Origin: Devosia rhizoryzae
GTDB taxonomy: Bacteria > Pseudomonadota > Alphaproteobacteria > Rhizobiales > Devosiaceae
Direction of reading: 5' to 3'
Assembly: GCF_016698665.1 (NCBI RefSeq)
Contig: NZ_CP068046.1
Span: 620,001-684,000, forward strand
DNA: 64,000 nt
Positions 1-9,706 of this stretch are shown here, piece by piece; positions within the stretch are counted from its first letter, which is position 1, and each line of letters opens with the position of its first letter. Under the pieces are notes generated by a model. It saw nothing but the letters and a program-made list of their open reading frames with translations. It made no database searches and was not told the DNA's origin. Made by a program: the position numbers and the translations under genes.

Positions 1-1695
1 CAGGGCACGACGATCTCCGCCCGCAACATGCGTGCCGGTATCCTCGATGCTGGTCGTGTCATAATGCGTGCCAATGACCCTCTTCCGCCGGTGACCGAGC
101 CGACGCTCAACCGCCTCGATTTCTCCTTCCATGGCTGGGACGAGTTGCTCGAAATGGGCGCAGTTTCGGAGGAGCTCGTCACCTTTGGCGACGTTCGAGC
201 AGCCTTTGCCAAAGCGGGGGTCGAGCCGGCCGAAATGGACGTGCCGCTCGACAGGGCGCGTTCGGATGACGAGCGCTACACCCAGCTCGTTGTTGCGCTC
301 GCCACTCCGGCGTTGATCGGCCGCAATGTCATCCGCGACACGGATTTCGGCAAACTCGTCGAAACCGCTCCTGATGATGTCGTGATGCTCGCGGTTATGT
401 CGGGTGGCTACTACAACTTCCTGGGCACGCAGTATCGATCGGCCGAAGCCGGCAATCGGTTCGACCGGATGCGTCTGGTTCAGGGCGACCTCAACCTTGA
501 TCTCTTTGAAAAAGACTTCCAGTTTGCGGGCCAGTCTATCCAGCGTGCCGGCGGACCGCGCGTGCGCGATGCTGGACTTTTCACCATACCGCTGAGCTCG
601 GGCTTTGATCCGTTTGCCCCTTTCGAGGTGCGTCTGATGGTGCATGCGGCCGACGCAGCTGGTGCGCTGCATACGGTTGAGTTCCCGGTCCAATACCAGG
701 TCCCGGCTGAAGCCGTGCTGTTGCCGCCGGTCGAGCCGCCGCCACCGTGGGTGGAAGCCTGGCGCGCTTCCTGGCTGGAGCTGAGCATCCTTGGCACGGC
801 GCTTACCGTCCTGACGCTGATCTTCGTGTTCCAGGATCAGCTGGCCCGGCACCGGCAGCTGCATCGCTGGCTGCGGCCAGCATTTCTTGCCTTTACGCTG
901 ATCTGGCTCGGCTGGATCGCCGGTGGGCAGCTGTCGATCGTCCATGTGGTCAACTACATCAAGGCTCCGTTCGACGGTGCCGATCTCGGCTATTATCTAG
1001 CCGAACCTCTGATCGTAGTGATCGCGATCTATGTCGTTTTGTCGCTAATCCTGATCGGACGGGGCGTGTTCTGCGGCTGGCTTTGCCCGTTTGGTGCGCT
1101 GCAGGAACTGACGTCCAAAATCGCGCGCTTCTTGCGGTTGCCGGTGTGGAACCCTTCCGAAAAGCAGCAGCGGCTGATGTGGCTGCCCAAATACGGTTTG
1201 GCCGCGATCATTGTGGGAACGGCCTTCATCGCACCCGAGGCTTTGGCTAGCGCAGAAGAGGTCGAGCCGTTCAAGACCGCGATCACGTCGGTCTTCACCC
1301 GGCCGGCCCCCTATGTTGCCTATGCGCTGCTGCTGTTGACCATCGGACTTTTCACCGAGCGCTTCTTTTGCCGCTTCCTTTGCCCGCTGGGCGGGGTGCT
1401 GGCGCTTGGCGACCGGCTGCACCTTTTCACTTTCCTCAAGCGCAGGCCGGAATGTGGGACGGGTGGCTGCCACCTCTGTGAACGTTCATGCCCGGTCAAG
1501 GCCATCGAGCGCGATGGCAAGATCATCATGGCGGAATGCTTCCAGTGCCTGGATTGCCAGGTGGAGTATTACGACGATCACCGCTGCCCGCCACTTGCCC
1601 AAGCCCGCAAGAAGCGCGAGCGCGCCGCCAGCAAGCACAAGCCGCTGGTGATGACGATCAATGGCGCGACGCCGCCTGCGACGGCTGCGAGCTGA
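1..1695 (+). CDS. nosR: NosR-type FMN-binding/polyferredoxin membrane protein (5' truncated by window)
   Basis: The frame is open from base 1, so the start lies outside the window; 564 residues are visible. The first visible residues (GTTIS) fit the end of a periplasmic FMN-binding domain. Several membrane segments follow, with two Cys-Pro motifs (GWLCPFG near residue 359, CRFLCPLGG near 457), and then two 4Fe-4S clusters (CGTGGCHLCERSCP near 484, CFQCLDC near 513). This architecture is that of NosR/NirI, which supplies electrons for nitrous-oxide reductase. The downstream ApbE flavinyltransferase, which would load the FMN, supports the call. nosZ is not adjacent, so a NosR-like protein with another partner is possible. 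Confidence 0.85.
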   Translation, partial: QGTTISARNMRAGILDAGRVIMRANDPLPPVTEPTLNRLDFSFHGWDELLEMGAVSEELVTFGDVRAAFAKAGVEPAEMDVPLDRARSDDERYTQLVVALATPALIGRNVIRDTDFGKLVETAPDDVVMLAVMSGGYYNFLGTQYRSAEAGNRFDRMRLVQGDLNLDLFEKDFQFAGQSIQRAGGPRVRDAGLFTIPLSSGFDPFAPFEVRLMVHAADAAGALHTVEFPVQYQVPAEAVLLPPVEPPPPWVEAWRASWLELSILGTALTVLTLIFVFQDQLARHRQLHRWLRPAFLAFTLIWLGWIAGGQLSIVHVVNYIKAPFDGADLGYYLAEPLIVVIAIYVVLSLILIGRGVFCGWLCPFGALQELTSKIARFLRLPVWNPSEKQQRLMWLPKYGLAAIIVGTAFIAPEALASAEEVEPFKTAITSVFTRPAPYVAYALLLLTIGLFTERFFCRFLCPLGGVLALGDRLHLFTFLKRRPECGTGGCHLCERSCPVKAIERDGKIIMAECFQCLDCQVEYYDDHRCPPLAQARKKRERAASKHKPLVMTINGATPPATAAS

Positions 1696-1706
1696 GGAGC
1701 GTTGCG

Positions 1707-2711
1707 ATGACCAAGGCTCCTCCATCCTTGTCCCGCCGCCGCGTCCTGCGCATCCTTGCCGCGTCGGCCGCTTTGCCGATCGGCGTCGCAGGCTACCGCA
1801 TTTTCGGTCCGCAACCGGTGCTGCATCAATGGCAGGGGGAAGCCTTGGGCGCCGAGGCGTCCATGCAGCTCTGGCATGCTAATGCCGGCCATGCTCAGCG
1901 CACGTTTGCGCGCATGGCATCTGAAATCGGGAGGCTTGAACGCGTCTTCAGCCTCCATCGGCCCGACAGCGAGATCTCACAGCTGAACCGCGATGGCGTT
2001 CTGCCGAAGGCGAGCCGCGACATGCTTGCCGTTCTGGGGTCCGCCCAGGCATTCGCCGAGGTGAGCAAGGGCGCGTTCGACCCCAGCGTGCAGCCGCTCT
2101 GGACGCTAAACGAGCGCTACTTTGCGCAAGCGCCGGCCAATGCGGCCGGGCCACCTGCGCGGCTCACCGAAGCGGCGCGGCAGCTGGTGGACTATCGCAA
2201 GATCGATCTTTCGAACAATGGCGCGCGTTTCGCTTCGCCCGGGATGGCCGTGACGCTCAATGGCATCGCGCAGGGTTATATCACGGACGTTGTAGGTGAT
2301 CTCCTTCGCAACGAGGGCTTCGACCATGTGGTGCTGGAATTGGGAGAAACCCGCGTCCTTGGCAGCCATCCAGATGGGCGGCCCTGGCGCGTCGGGCTCA
2401 AGGACGAGACTGGTGCCGTGATCCGGACGCTCGACCTCGTCAATGAGTCCTCGGCCACTTCGGGCGGCTACGGCACGGTCTTCGATGCAAGTGGCCAGCA
2501 CCACCATATCTTTGATCCGCGCACAGGCATGAGCTCGCACCTGTTGCACGAGGTCGTGGTCACGGCACCACGGGCGACCGATGCCGATGCCTTGGCTACC
2601 GCGATTTTCGTGGCCGGCGAAGAGGAGGCAGGGGCGATACTCGCCACGGTGCCTGGAGCCCGCGCGTTGCTTTTGCGCAAGGATCGGACGAGCATCAGTC
2701 TTACGGCGTAG
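1707..2711 (+). CDS. nosX: FAD:protein FMN transferase (ApbE/NosX), Tat-exported
   Basis: The product is 334 residues. The ATG at 1707 has a GAGGAG ribosome site that overlaps the nosR stop region, so the two genes are translationally close. The N-terminus carries a twin-arginine signal (SRRRVLRI) followed by a hydrophobic stretch. ApbE hallmarks are VTLNGIAQGYITD (flavin and metal region) and HHIFDPRTG near residue 267. ApbE transfers FMN from FAD to a Thr of periplasmic flavoproteins, and NosX does this for NosR. Its position directly after nosR fits that role. The 3' end overlaps the convergent MFS gene by 11 bases. Confidence 0.85.
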   Translation: MTKAPPSLSRRRVLRILAASAALPIGVAGYRIFGPQPVLHQWQGEALGAEASMQLWHANAGHAQRTFARMASEIGRLERVFSLHRPDSEISQLNRDGVLPKASRDMLAVLGSAQAFAEVSKGAFDPSVQPLWTLNERYFAQAPANAAGPPARLTEAARQLVDYRKIDLSNNGARFASPGMAVTLNGIAQGYITDVVGDLLRNEGFDHVVLELGETRVLGSHPDGRPWRVGLKDETGAVIRTLDLVNESSATSGGYGTVFDASGQHHHIFDPRTGMSSHLLHEVVVTAPRATDADALATAIFVAGEEEAGAILATVPGARALLLRKDRTSISLTA

Positions 2712-4179
2712 CGTCAGCCTCGGATTTTGCACCTGATCGTGGAACGGCGGGAGGCCGCCGTTCCAGCAGCAGCCAGCTGAGGATGCTCCCGAGCAGGGCA
2801 AGCGCGGAGGTTGCAAAACAGACTGCCGCGAAGGAACGATCGGTGGCTGCAACACGCATGGCTTCGAGAGCGCCGGAGGTTGCGTCTTCCGGCACGACAC
2901 CGAAGCCGGTCGCATCCGATCCGCCGAGAGTGAAGACGAAAACGGCGAGCCCGCCCATGGACGCAATGGCGATGAGGCCAGCGACGCGGGCGACGGCGTT
3001 GTTGATGGCCGATGCCGTTCCAGTTTCGCCTTCCGACACTGCGCCCATGACGGCGGTAGAGATGGGTCCCGCCACCCCGCTCATGCCGATGCCGAAAAGG
3101 GTCAAGATTGGCACAACGGCGAACCACACCTGATGAAGCGGCGCGGTCAGGCCAAGAGCGACGATGGCCAAAGTGACCAGGAAGCCGCCCGCCGCAATAA
3201 CCGGCCCGGGGCCAAGCCGGTCGGTGAGCTTGCCGGCGAGCGGGGAAAGAATGGTGAGGACGATGCCGAAGGGAAGCATGGATAATGCGACCTCCGCCGG
3301 CGAAACGAACCAGCCTGCGATCATCACCATGGGCAGGTAGAACAGCACGGCTGACAAAGCGAAATAGATAAGGAATGTCACGGCTTGTGCGCCGGAAAAG
3401 CGTGGGTCGGCGAACAAGGCGAGCGGCAGCATCGGTGCGCTTGCCCGCTGTTCCCACCAAAGGAAGAGCAAGAGGACGACGAGGCCAGCGCCAAGATAGG
3501 CCCAGAACCAGCCGGAGCTGTCGATAAAGGCCCAGGACAGCAGAAACAGCATGGGCGTTGCAAGGAGCGCACCAACAATGTCGAGCGGCTTGCGCTCCTT
3601 TTTGGTGGAGCTGGGCGTTCCGAAAAGCAGTGCCAGGGCGATGGCGCCCAAAGGCAAGTTGATGGCAAAGACCCAGCGCCAGCTGTTGTCGCCGAACCAG
3701 GTCAGCAGCGCGCCGCCAAGCACCGGCCCAAGCAAAGTGGTGAGTGAAGAGGCAGCCGCCCAGGTGCCTATGGCGCCGCCGCGTTCCTCCTTGGGGTAGG
3801 CCTCGGCAATGATGGCAAGGCTGCCCGGCACCATGAAGGCAGCGCCCAGGCCCTGGACGGCACGAGCAGCGATCAGCATCGCCGGACTGGCCGCGAAAGC
3901 GGAGGCCATCGAGGCGATAACGAACAGCACAATGCCCGCGGCAAAGACGTTGCGGAGACCGAAGCGGTCGCCTGCGGCCCCGCCAAGCAGGAGCAGCGAT
4001 GACAGCGTTAGCAGATAGGCGTTGGATACCCACTGCACGTCGGCAAGGCTGGCGTCCAGGGTTGCGCGAATTGCGGCGGTTACGATGGAAATGACGGAAC
4101 CATCGATGAAGCCCATCGACGACGCGGTTATGGCGGCAAAAAGGATGCGGCGGCGCTGGGCTGGCGAGTAGGTGCTCAT
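2701..4179 (-). CDS. MFS drug exporter, DHA2 (14-TMS) family
   Basis: The product is 492 residues, almost wholly hydrophobic, with the length and spacing of a 14-helix drug:H+ antiporter. The N-terminal segment SMGFIDGSVISIVTAAI corresponds to the DHA2 D1 motif (usually LDxTIVNVALP), and GDRFGLRNVF is the loop 2-3 MFS signature. A PGSLAIIAEAYPKEERGGAIG segment matches the antiporter region. The substrate cannot be told from sequence. It stands alone and is convergent with nosX. Confidence 0.8.
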   Translation of the reverse strand: MSTYSPAQRRRILFAAITASSMGFIDGSVISIVTAAIRATLDASLADVQWVSNAYLLTLSSLLLLGGAAGDRFGLRNVFAAGIVLFVIASMASAFAASPAMLIAARAVQGLGAAFMVPGSLAIIAEAYPKEERGGAIGTWAAASSLTTLLGPVLGGALLTWFGDNSWRWVFAINLPLGAIALALLFGTPSSTKKERKPLDIVGALLATPMLFLLSWAFIDSSGWFWAYLGAGLVVLLLFLWWEQRASAPMLPLALFADPRFSGAQAVTFLIYFALSAVLFYLPMVMIAGWFVSPAEVALSMLPFGIVLTILSPLAGKLTDRLGPGPVIAAGGFLVTLAIVALGLTAPLHQVWFAVVPILTLFGIGMSGVAGPISTAVMGAVSEGETGTASAINNAVARVAGLIAIASMGGLAVFVFTLGGSDATGFGVVPEDATSGALEAMRVAATDRSFAAVCFATSALALLGSILSWLLLERRPPAVPRSGAKSEADATP

Positions 4180-4270
4180 CGATCCTGCCTATATTGGCCG
4201 TATACGTGTTCCAAGAACGGCCCGGTGGTGCCGGAAGGCGGGGCGGCTGGTGGGCGCCGCCCCGGCAGAG

Positions 4271-5182
4271 TTAGTCGAGGAAGCCGTTGGTCTGCAGCCA
4301 ATCGATGGCAACAGCCTGTGCGGGTTCGCCATTGACCTGGATACGGCCGTTTAGCTCCTGTAGGGTGGCGAGGTCGAGCTTGGCAAAAACCGGCTCCAGC
4401 AGGTCCTTGATCTGCGGATATTGCTCGAGCACTTCGCCGCGCACGATCGGAGAGGGTTCGTAGACGGGCTGCACACCCTTGTCGTCTTCAAGCACGACGA
4501 GTTCCGAGGCAGCGATGGCGCCATCGGTGCCATAGACCATGGCCGCGTTGACGCCATCGGTCTGCTGCGCCGCCGCGGCGATCGTGGCCGCAGTGTCGCC
4601 GCCGGCCAGAGTGACCAGTTGGTCGGGGGAGAGGGTGAAGCCGTAGACTTCCTGGAACTTGGGGAGCGCTGCGGCCGAGCTCACGAACTCGGACGATGCG
4701 GCAAGCTTCACGGCGCCGCCATCGGCGACATACTTGCCGAAGTCGGAAAAGGTCACAAGGCCATTTGGCTCCGCCAGGTCCTGACGCAGAGCCACAGCCC
4801 AGGTGTTGTTGGCGGGCGCGGGCTTGAGCCAGACGATGTTGTTGGCTTCAAGATCGAGCTTGGCCACTTCTTCATAGGCCTTTGCCGCGTCGTTCCAAAG
4901 CGGGTCCTCGGCCTTGTTGAAGAGGAAGGCACCGTTTCCGGTATATTCGGGGTAAATATCGATCTGCCCGGAAACGATCGCTTCGCGCACGATCGGGCTG
5001 GCGCCGAGCTGGATTTTTTCTGTGACGGGAACATCGTTGGCCTGCAACACCTGCGAGATGATGTTGCCCAAAAGGCCGCCTTCGGTGTCGATCTTGGACG
5101 ATACCACCACCTGAGCGCTGGCGAGGCTGGTGGTTAGCGCGAGGGCAAGTGTTGCCGTGGCAAGTTTGGTCAATAAGCGCAC
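4271..5182 (-). CDS. Osmoprotectant/glycine-betaine ABC substrate-binding protein (OsmF/OpuAC-like)
   Basis: The product is 303 residues. The GTG start at 5182 is chosen because AAAGGAGATC lies just upstream. A Sec signal peptide ends near ALASA|QV. The mature protein has the OpuAC/OsmF pattern: VVVSSKIDTEGGLLGNII at the N-terminus and GQIDIYPEYTGNG in the first lobe. It should bind quaternary ammonium or related osmolytes in the periplasm. No permease or matching ATPase gene is adjacent (the neighbouring ATPase remnant is of another class), so it is an orphan here. Confidence 0.8.
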   Translation of the reverse strand: MRLLTKLATATLALALTTSLASAQVVVSSKIDTEGGLLGNIISQVLQANDVPVTEKIQLGASPIVREAIVSGQIDIYPEYTGNGAFLFNKAEDPLWNDAAKAYEEVAKLDLEANNIVWLKPAPANNTWAVALRQDLAEPNGLVTFSDFGKYVADGGAVKLAASSEFVSSAAALPKFQEVYGFTLSPDQLVTLAGGDTAATIAAAAQQTDGVNAAMVYGTDGAIAASELVVLEDDKGVQPVYEPSPIVRGEVLEQYPQIKDLLEPVFAKLDLATLQELNGRIQVNGEPAQAVAIDWLQTNGFLD

Positions 5183-5283
5183 TTTGATCTCCTTTGATCA
5201 GGCCGAGACGGCCCAGTGTAACGGATTTCTTGCAAAGCGTCATAGGGCCGGTCGATCTCTTGGCCAACCGTTGTGAAACGTCG

Positions 5284-5842
5284 TCACAAGCTCTGGAGGG
5301 AGGGTCTTGAATGCGCTGCGTCCTTCTGGGCTCCAAAGAGTTGGTGTTTAAGGCGGATGTCCTTGATGGGGTCCGAGCTCTGGAGTGCTTGAACGGGGAG
5401 CTTCAGCCATACGGAGGCGCCTTCGATCTCCTCGTCACCTGGCGGAAGCACGACTGCAAGTTCACGGTCTTCGCAAGTGCAATGGGCAACGTGGGAGCCG
5501 CCGAGCTCTTCCACTAGGTCAACTGTTGCCAGCAGACCTTGGCCACGGTGGAAAGGCTGATGTTTTCAGGACGAATGCCGATGGTGAGCGCCGTGCCCTC
5601 CGGCAGCGCGGAATGGCTAATGCTGCGACCGCGGCATTGCCGTCCAGCGTCACCGCACCGCCCGCTTGGACCATGGCCGGGAGGAGGTTCATGGCAGGGG
5701 CCCCATCAAGCCGGCGACAAAGGTCGAGGCCGGATTGCGATAAAGTTCGGACCGCGACCCGATCTGCTCGAAGCGGCCGCCGTTCATGACGATCAACGGG
5801 TCGGCCAGGCTCATGAATCGCCCTCGCATTGAGCAACAGCAC
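5284..5842 (-). pseudogene. Remnant of a sugar/glycerol-phosphate-type ABC ATPase (UgpC/MalK C-terminus)
   Basis: On the minus strand a first frame reads [17 protein letters not shown] then [19 protein letters not shown], which is the end of the ATPase domain of UgpC/MalK-type proteins. A shift near 5610 leads to EGTALTIGIRPENISL, the start of the TOBE region. A further shift near 5520 leads to VDLVEELGGSHVAHC, continuing to a stop at 5284. The Walker A, signature and Walker B parts are absent, so this is a 5'-truncated, frameshifted relic. No permease genes remain nearby. Confidence 0.75.
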
Positions 5843-5875
5843 GATGGGGCCGGCGGGAACCGGCCCCGGTGTGCG

Positions 5876-7552
5876 TTAGTCGCGGGGGCCGACGCCTTCT
5901 ATGCGGCTCGGGGCGGGGACGGCGGGGGCGGCTGGGATGGGGTTGGCGGCGAGCCAGTCGATGCCTTCAGGGTTGACCGACACCAGTTCGGCGCTGTCGG
6001 CAAATTCCATCATCATCTGGTTTTCGGCCGACCATGGCTCCCAGGCCACTGCTTCCGTTGCCGGGTTTCCGGTGCTGGCGAAGGCGATCAGGCTGTCCAT
6101 CATGTCGTTGGACAAGGCGCGGTCGTCGTCGCTCCAGTTGCGGCCGTTGTGGAACTTGTTGAAGGCCTCCAGCGTGCCGAACCAGAACGGAATGTCGGCC
6201 GTGTGGTATGCGCCCACAGTGGCCTCGTCGATATCGGCATAGTCGAAGTCGCCAAAGGTGTGCTTGCGGCTGAACATGCTGATGAAAGCGGGAGACTCGT
6301 TGACCTCGCTCTGGATCGCCGCGCAGCCCACTGCATTCTTGGCGTGGCGATTGGCGAGGGCGATCGCCGTCGTCTGGTCGGCAACCTCGTCGTCGCTGGC
6401 GACGGGGAAGGTTGCCAGGAACGCCTCGGCGTTCTCGCCATAGAGTTCGCTCGCCAGCGCCTCGTATTCTGCGACCGTCTTGGCCGCCGAGAATGGCGTG
6501 CTGGCTTCGTCGCGGTTGAAATGGGCGATGATCGGCACATCGTTCATTTCGCCCGCCTGCTGGATTTCGGCCTGGCTCTTTGGCATGAAATAGCCATCGA
6601 TGACCCCGCTGGTCCGGATGCCGGAGCGGCTGACGCCGAGCTGGGTTTCGTTCTGGATGGCAAGGATCTTGTCGGCCGGAACGTAGCGCATGGCTTCGAG
6701 GCTATCGACGCCGAGTGCCGCCTGCACTTCGAGGCCGGTCTTTTCTCCGTCTTCGAGCGAGGTGCCAGCGATGTCCCAGGTGCAGCCCGAAGACATGACG
6801 GCGCCGCTGAACAGGCCTGCCGATAGCGGGCTATAGATCTGCTCGGTCACGGCGCGCGCGCCTGCCGATTGCCCCATGATCACGACGCGCTCCGGATCGC
6901 CGCCGAACTGCTCGATGTTCTCGTTGATCCATTTGAGCGCAGCGTTCTGGTCAAGATAGGCGTAATTGCCGGAATGACCATCCTGCTCGGCGCTCAGTTC
7001 CGGATGCGCCATGAAGCCCAGAATGCCGACGCGATAGTTGAAATTGACGAAGATGGCGTCTTTCTTGGCGATTTCCTGGCCGGCATAGGTATCGATGCCG
7101 CTCGATCCGACTGTGCCGCCGCCGCCATAGATAAACACCACGACCGGCAGCTTGGAGGTTGCGGTGGCGTCTTCCGGCGCCCAGACATTCATGTAGAGGC
7201 AGTTTTCCGAGGTCGGCTCTTCGGCAAAATAGTGGTTGATGTTGTGCGGACGCAGGTCCTGGATGCATTCAGGCCCGAGCCTGTCCGCGTTCCAGGTGCC
7301 GTCCCAGGAAATGGGCTGCGGTGGTTGCCAGCGCAGGTCCTGTGTCGGTGGTTTGGCGAAGGGAATGCCCAGCCAGGCTTTGACGCCGGGCTCGAGGACC
7401 TGACCGGCCACGAGGCCTGAATTGGTTTTGATCGGCTCGATGGGGTTGACCACCTGCGCCTGGGCGCTGCTGACGGCCAGCGTTGTCGCCATGGCCAGGG
7501 CCAGCCGGCTAATGGCCGGCGTTCTCAAAATCTTAGCACCTTGAAAAGTCAC
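5876..7552 (-). CDS. Secreted type-B carboxylesterase
   Basis: The product is 558 residues. The GTG start at 7552 is preferred because an AGGAGA ribosome site lies six bases upstream. An earlier in-frame ATG at 7660 falls inside an operator. A Sec signal peptide ends near SSAQA|Q (residue 32). The alpha/beta-hydrolase features are the oxyanion loop YGGGG (142-146) and the nucleophile elbow GQSAG with Ser229; most family members have GESAG. Substrate is not deducible from the fold. A TetR-type operator shared with the quinate/shikimate genes lies about 90 bases upstream, so a plant ester such as a quinate or shikimate ester is a reasonable but unproven guess. Confidence 0.8.
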   Translation of the reverse strand: MTFQGAKILRTPAISRLALAMATTLAVSSAQAQVVNPIEPIKTNSGLVAGQVLEPGVKAWLGIPFAKPPTQDLRWQPPQPISWDGTWNADRLGPECIQDLRPHNINHYFAEEPTSENCLYMNVWAPEDATATSKLPVVVFIYGGGGTVGSSGIDTYAGQEIAKKDAIFVNFNYRVGILGFMAHPELSAEQDGHSGNYAYLDQNAALKWINENIEQFGGDPERVVIMGQSAGARAVTEQIYSPLSAGLFSGAVMSSGCTWDIAGTSLEDGEKTGLEVQAALGVDSLEAMRYVPADKILAIQNETQLGVSRSGIRTSGVIDGYFMPKSQAEIQQAGEMNDVPIIAHFNRDEASTPFSAAKTVAEYEALASELYGENAEAFLATFPVASDDEVADQTTAIALANRHAKNAVGCAAIQSEVNESPAFISMFSRKHTFGDFDYADIDEATVGAYHTADIPFWFGTLEAFNKFHNGRNWSDDDRALSNDMMDSLIAFASTGNPATEAVAWEPWSAENQMMMEFADSAELVSVNPEGIDWLAANPIPAAPAVPAPSRIEGVGPRD

Positions 7553-7639
7553 AGAATATCTCCTCGTTCTGTGGTCCTTATTGTGTGGCCTCAGGCTGTT
7601 ACGTCCGCAATGAGGCGCCTCCCTGCCACCCGATAATGC

Positions 7640-7659
7640 TGAACTAACTATTTCGTACA
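7640..7659. promoter_or_regulatory. TetR-type operator site A (before the carboxylesterase)
   Basis: TGAACTAA-CTAT-TTCGTACA. The right half-site is identical to that at three other places in this window; the left half is degenerate. It lies 88 bases upstream of the esterase start codon and is the only member of the set outside the 14-17 kb core. Confidence 0.65.
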
Positions 7660-7729
7660 TTCAAGGGCAAAATGCGGGTGTCCGCGGCTTGACACGCGCA
7701 GGAGGCTGATCGATGCCGCGCAAAGCCGG

Positions 7730-8533
7730 CTATCCCCGGTTCCCCCAGGTGCCGCCCTGATGGGCTTCCAGCAGCGGAGAAGCGCTGCCGATCAGGGCCA
7801 ATTCGTTGCAGGTGCCGATCAGCGCGCCGCTGCACTGCTGCATTTTTTCGTCGGTAAATCGCAGCGAAGGGCCCGCGATCACAATTGCCGCGGTAGGCGC
7901 ATCGCCGCGTCGCTGCACCGGCACGGCCATGGAACTCATGCCCGGCGCATAGACATCGCGGATCAGTGCATAGCCACGGCGGCGATGCTCGGCCAGAAAT
8001 TCCAGAAGCCTGGCGATCGTCGTGGGGGCATTGGGTCCGAAATCGCGGGGGTTTCCCAAGCCCTGCCGGCTGGCGACCTGAACGGCCATCTCGTCCGAAA
8101 GCGTCATCAGCAGCGCGTGTCCGGCAGCGCTGCACGACAGCTTGAGATCGATGCCCATGTCTGGATCGTAAAGCAGGCCGGAATTGGCCCCCTGCGCCTT
8201 TGCCACAAGGGTCAGCCGCTCGCCATCGACGATCGCGAGACGCACCAGTTCGCCGGAAACGGCCGCCAGCCGCTGCAGCCCCGGTTGGGCGATGTCGATG
8301 ATGCCCGATTTGCTGAACCATCCGACCCCCATGGCCGGCAGCTTTGTGGTCAGGCGATATTCGCCGCGCTGGGTCTGCCGCACAAAGCCATAGGCCACCA
8401 GTTCCATCAGCGTCCTGTGGCAGCCGCTGCGCGATTGGTTGAGGCGCGTCGCGATATCGACCAGCAACGACCCCTCCGGATGCTCGGCCAGAAATTCCAG
8501 AATACCCAAGGTTTTGTCGATCGCGCCGCTCAT
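7730..8533 (-). CDS. IclR-family transcriptional regulator
   Basis: The product is 267 residues with a strong AGGAGG ribosome site before the ATG. Residues about 5-65 form the IclR winged helix (KTLGILEFLAEHPEGSLLVDIATRLNQSRSGCHRTLMELVAYGFV). The rest is the IclR effector domain, with the typical PNAPTTIARLLEFLAEHRRRGYAL and MSSMAVPVQ segments. IclR proteins of this kind often respond to aromatic or related acids. It is divergent from the first TRAP operon, so it is likely to control that operon. Confidence 0.85.
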   Translation of the reverse strand: MSGAIDKTLGILEFLAEHPEGSLLVDIATRLNQSRSGCHRTLMELVAYGFVRQTQRGEYRLTTKLPAMGVGWFSKSGIIDIAQPGLQRLAAVSGELVRLAIVDGERLTLVAKAQGANSGLLYDPDMGIDLKLSCSAAGHALLMTLSDEMAVQVASRQGLGNPRDFGPNAPTTIARLLEFLAEHRRRGYALIRDVYAPGMSSMAVPVQRRGDAPTAAIVIAGPSLRFTDEKMQQCSGALIGTCNELALIGSASPLLEAHQGGTWGNRG

Positions 8534-8610
8534 GACACCTCCTGCTGGGAAGCATAAAGCACACGCAAGTCCGACAAGTCATTCAAAAACTGAAAGGCGT
8601 CACAAATTGT

Positions 8611-8638
8611 TTGACCCGTGGTATTGCGTCGCTATGGT
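8611..8638 (+). promoter_or_regulatory. Predicted sigma70 promoter of the first TRAP operon
   Basis: TTGACC, 16 bases, TATGGT, about 47 bases before the dctP start codon. It lies in the divergent gap shared with the IclR gene, where an IclR operator would also be expected. Confidence 0.5.
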
Positions 8639-8684
8639 CCCCCCATCAGCAGGCGATAACGCCGCGATCACGGGAGGATATGAA

Positions 8685-9692
8685 ATGAAATCCATTACGC
8701 GGCGCGTCGCATGCGCCTTGATGTTCGGCGCGGCCCTGGCAGCATCGGCGACCACGATGACCGCTGCCCAGGAGCGCGAGCTGAAATTCGCCATGAGCCT
8801 GGCGCAGGATCATCCGCTGGGTCTCGCCGGTCAGCATTTCGCCGATCTCGTTGCCGAGAAAAGCAATGGTGCGCTCAAGGTTTCGCTCTATCCCAACGCT
8901 GTCCTGGGCAGTGATCAGCAGAACCTGAGCGCCGTGCGCGGCGGCACCCTCGATTTCACCATCATGGCCACGGGCCTGCTTGCCGGCATCGACCCGCGCT
9001 TCCAGGTCTTCGACCTTCCCTTCATGTTCGCCAATTCCGAGGAAGCCTATCTGCTCAGCGATGGTGGAGTCGGCACCGACCTGATGGCAGGGCTGGCCGA
9101 TGACGGCATCCATGGCCTCGGTATCTGGGACCTGGGCTTCCGCAACATGACCAACAATCGTCGCCCGATCGCCGCGCTCGAAGATTTCCAGGGCCTGAAA
9201 CTGCGGGTCATCGCCTCGCCGATCTACATCGATCTGTTCACCCAGCTGGGTGCCAACCCCGTGCCGATGACCTTTGGTGAAGTTTATGGCGCTCTCGAAG
9301 CCGGCGCCATCGATGGGCAGGACAATCCGCTCGCGGTGATCCAGTCGGCCAAGTTCGAGGAAGTGCAGGACTACCTTTCGCTCACGCGACACATCTATAC
9401 CGGCATGCCCTTCCTGATGAGCGGCGAAACCTGGGACGAGCTGTCACCCGAGGAGCAGGCGGTGATCACCGAGGCCGCGGAAGAAGCAAAATTGTTCGGC
9501 CGCGACCAGGTTCAGGCCCAGGAAGCCTCCGCCATCGAGCAGCTTGGCCAGGAAATGGAAGTCAACGAGTTGACGCCCGAGGAAGTCACGCGCCTCCGCG
9601 AAGCGGTAAGGCCCGTGGTCGACAAGTTCGCCGCCGATGTCGGCGCCGAGGTGATGGCGGCCGCGAGCGCCGAGCTTGAAGCCATCCGGTAG
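8685..9692 (+). CDS. TRAP transporter substrate-binding protein (DctP family), system 1
   Basis: The product is 335 residues. The ATG at 8685 follows GGGAGGATATGAA. A signal peptide of about 28 residues ends near MTAA. The DctP family core is present: KFAMSLAQDHPLG at the N-terminus, FQGLKLRVIASP with the substrate-carboxylate Arg, and GEVYGALEAGAIDGQDNP. DctP proteins bind small carboxylates in the periplasm. The cluster context suggests quinate, shikimate or a relative. The cognate membrane subunits lie 0.7 kb downstream, after one unknown gene. Confidence 0.88.
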   Translation: MKSITRRVACALMFGAALAASATTMTAAQERELKFAMSLAQDHPLGLAGQHFADLVAEKSNGALKVSLYPNAVLGSDQQNLSAVRGGTLDFTIMATGLLAGIDPRFQVFDLPFMFANSEEAYLLSDGGVGTDLMAGLADDGIHGLGIWDLGFRNMTNNRRPIAALEDFQGLKLRVIASPIYIDLFTQLGANPVPMTFGEVYGALEAGAIDGQDNPLAVIQSAKFEEVQDYLSLTRHIYTGMPFLMSGETWDELSPEEQAVITEAAEEAKLFGRDQVQAQEASAIEQLGQEMEVNELTPEEVTRLREAVRPVVDKFAADVGAEVMAAASAELEAIR

Positions 9693-9706
9693 GCAGCGGA
9701 GCGAAC

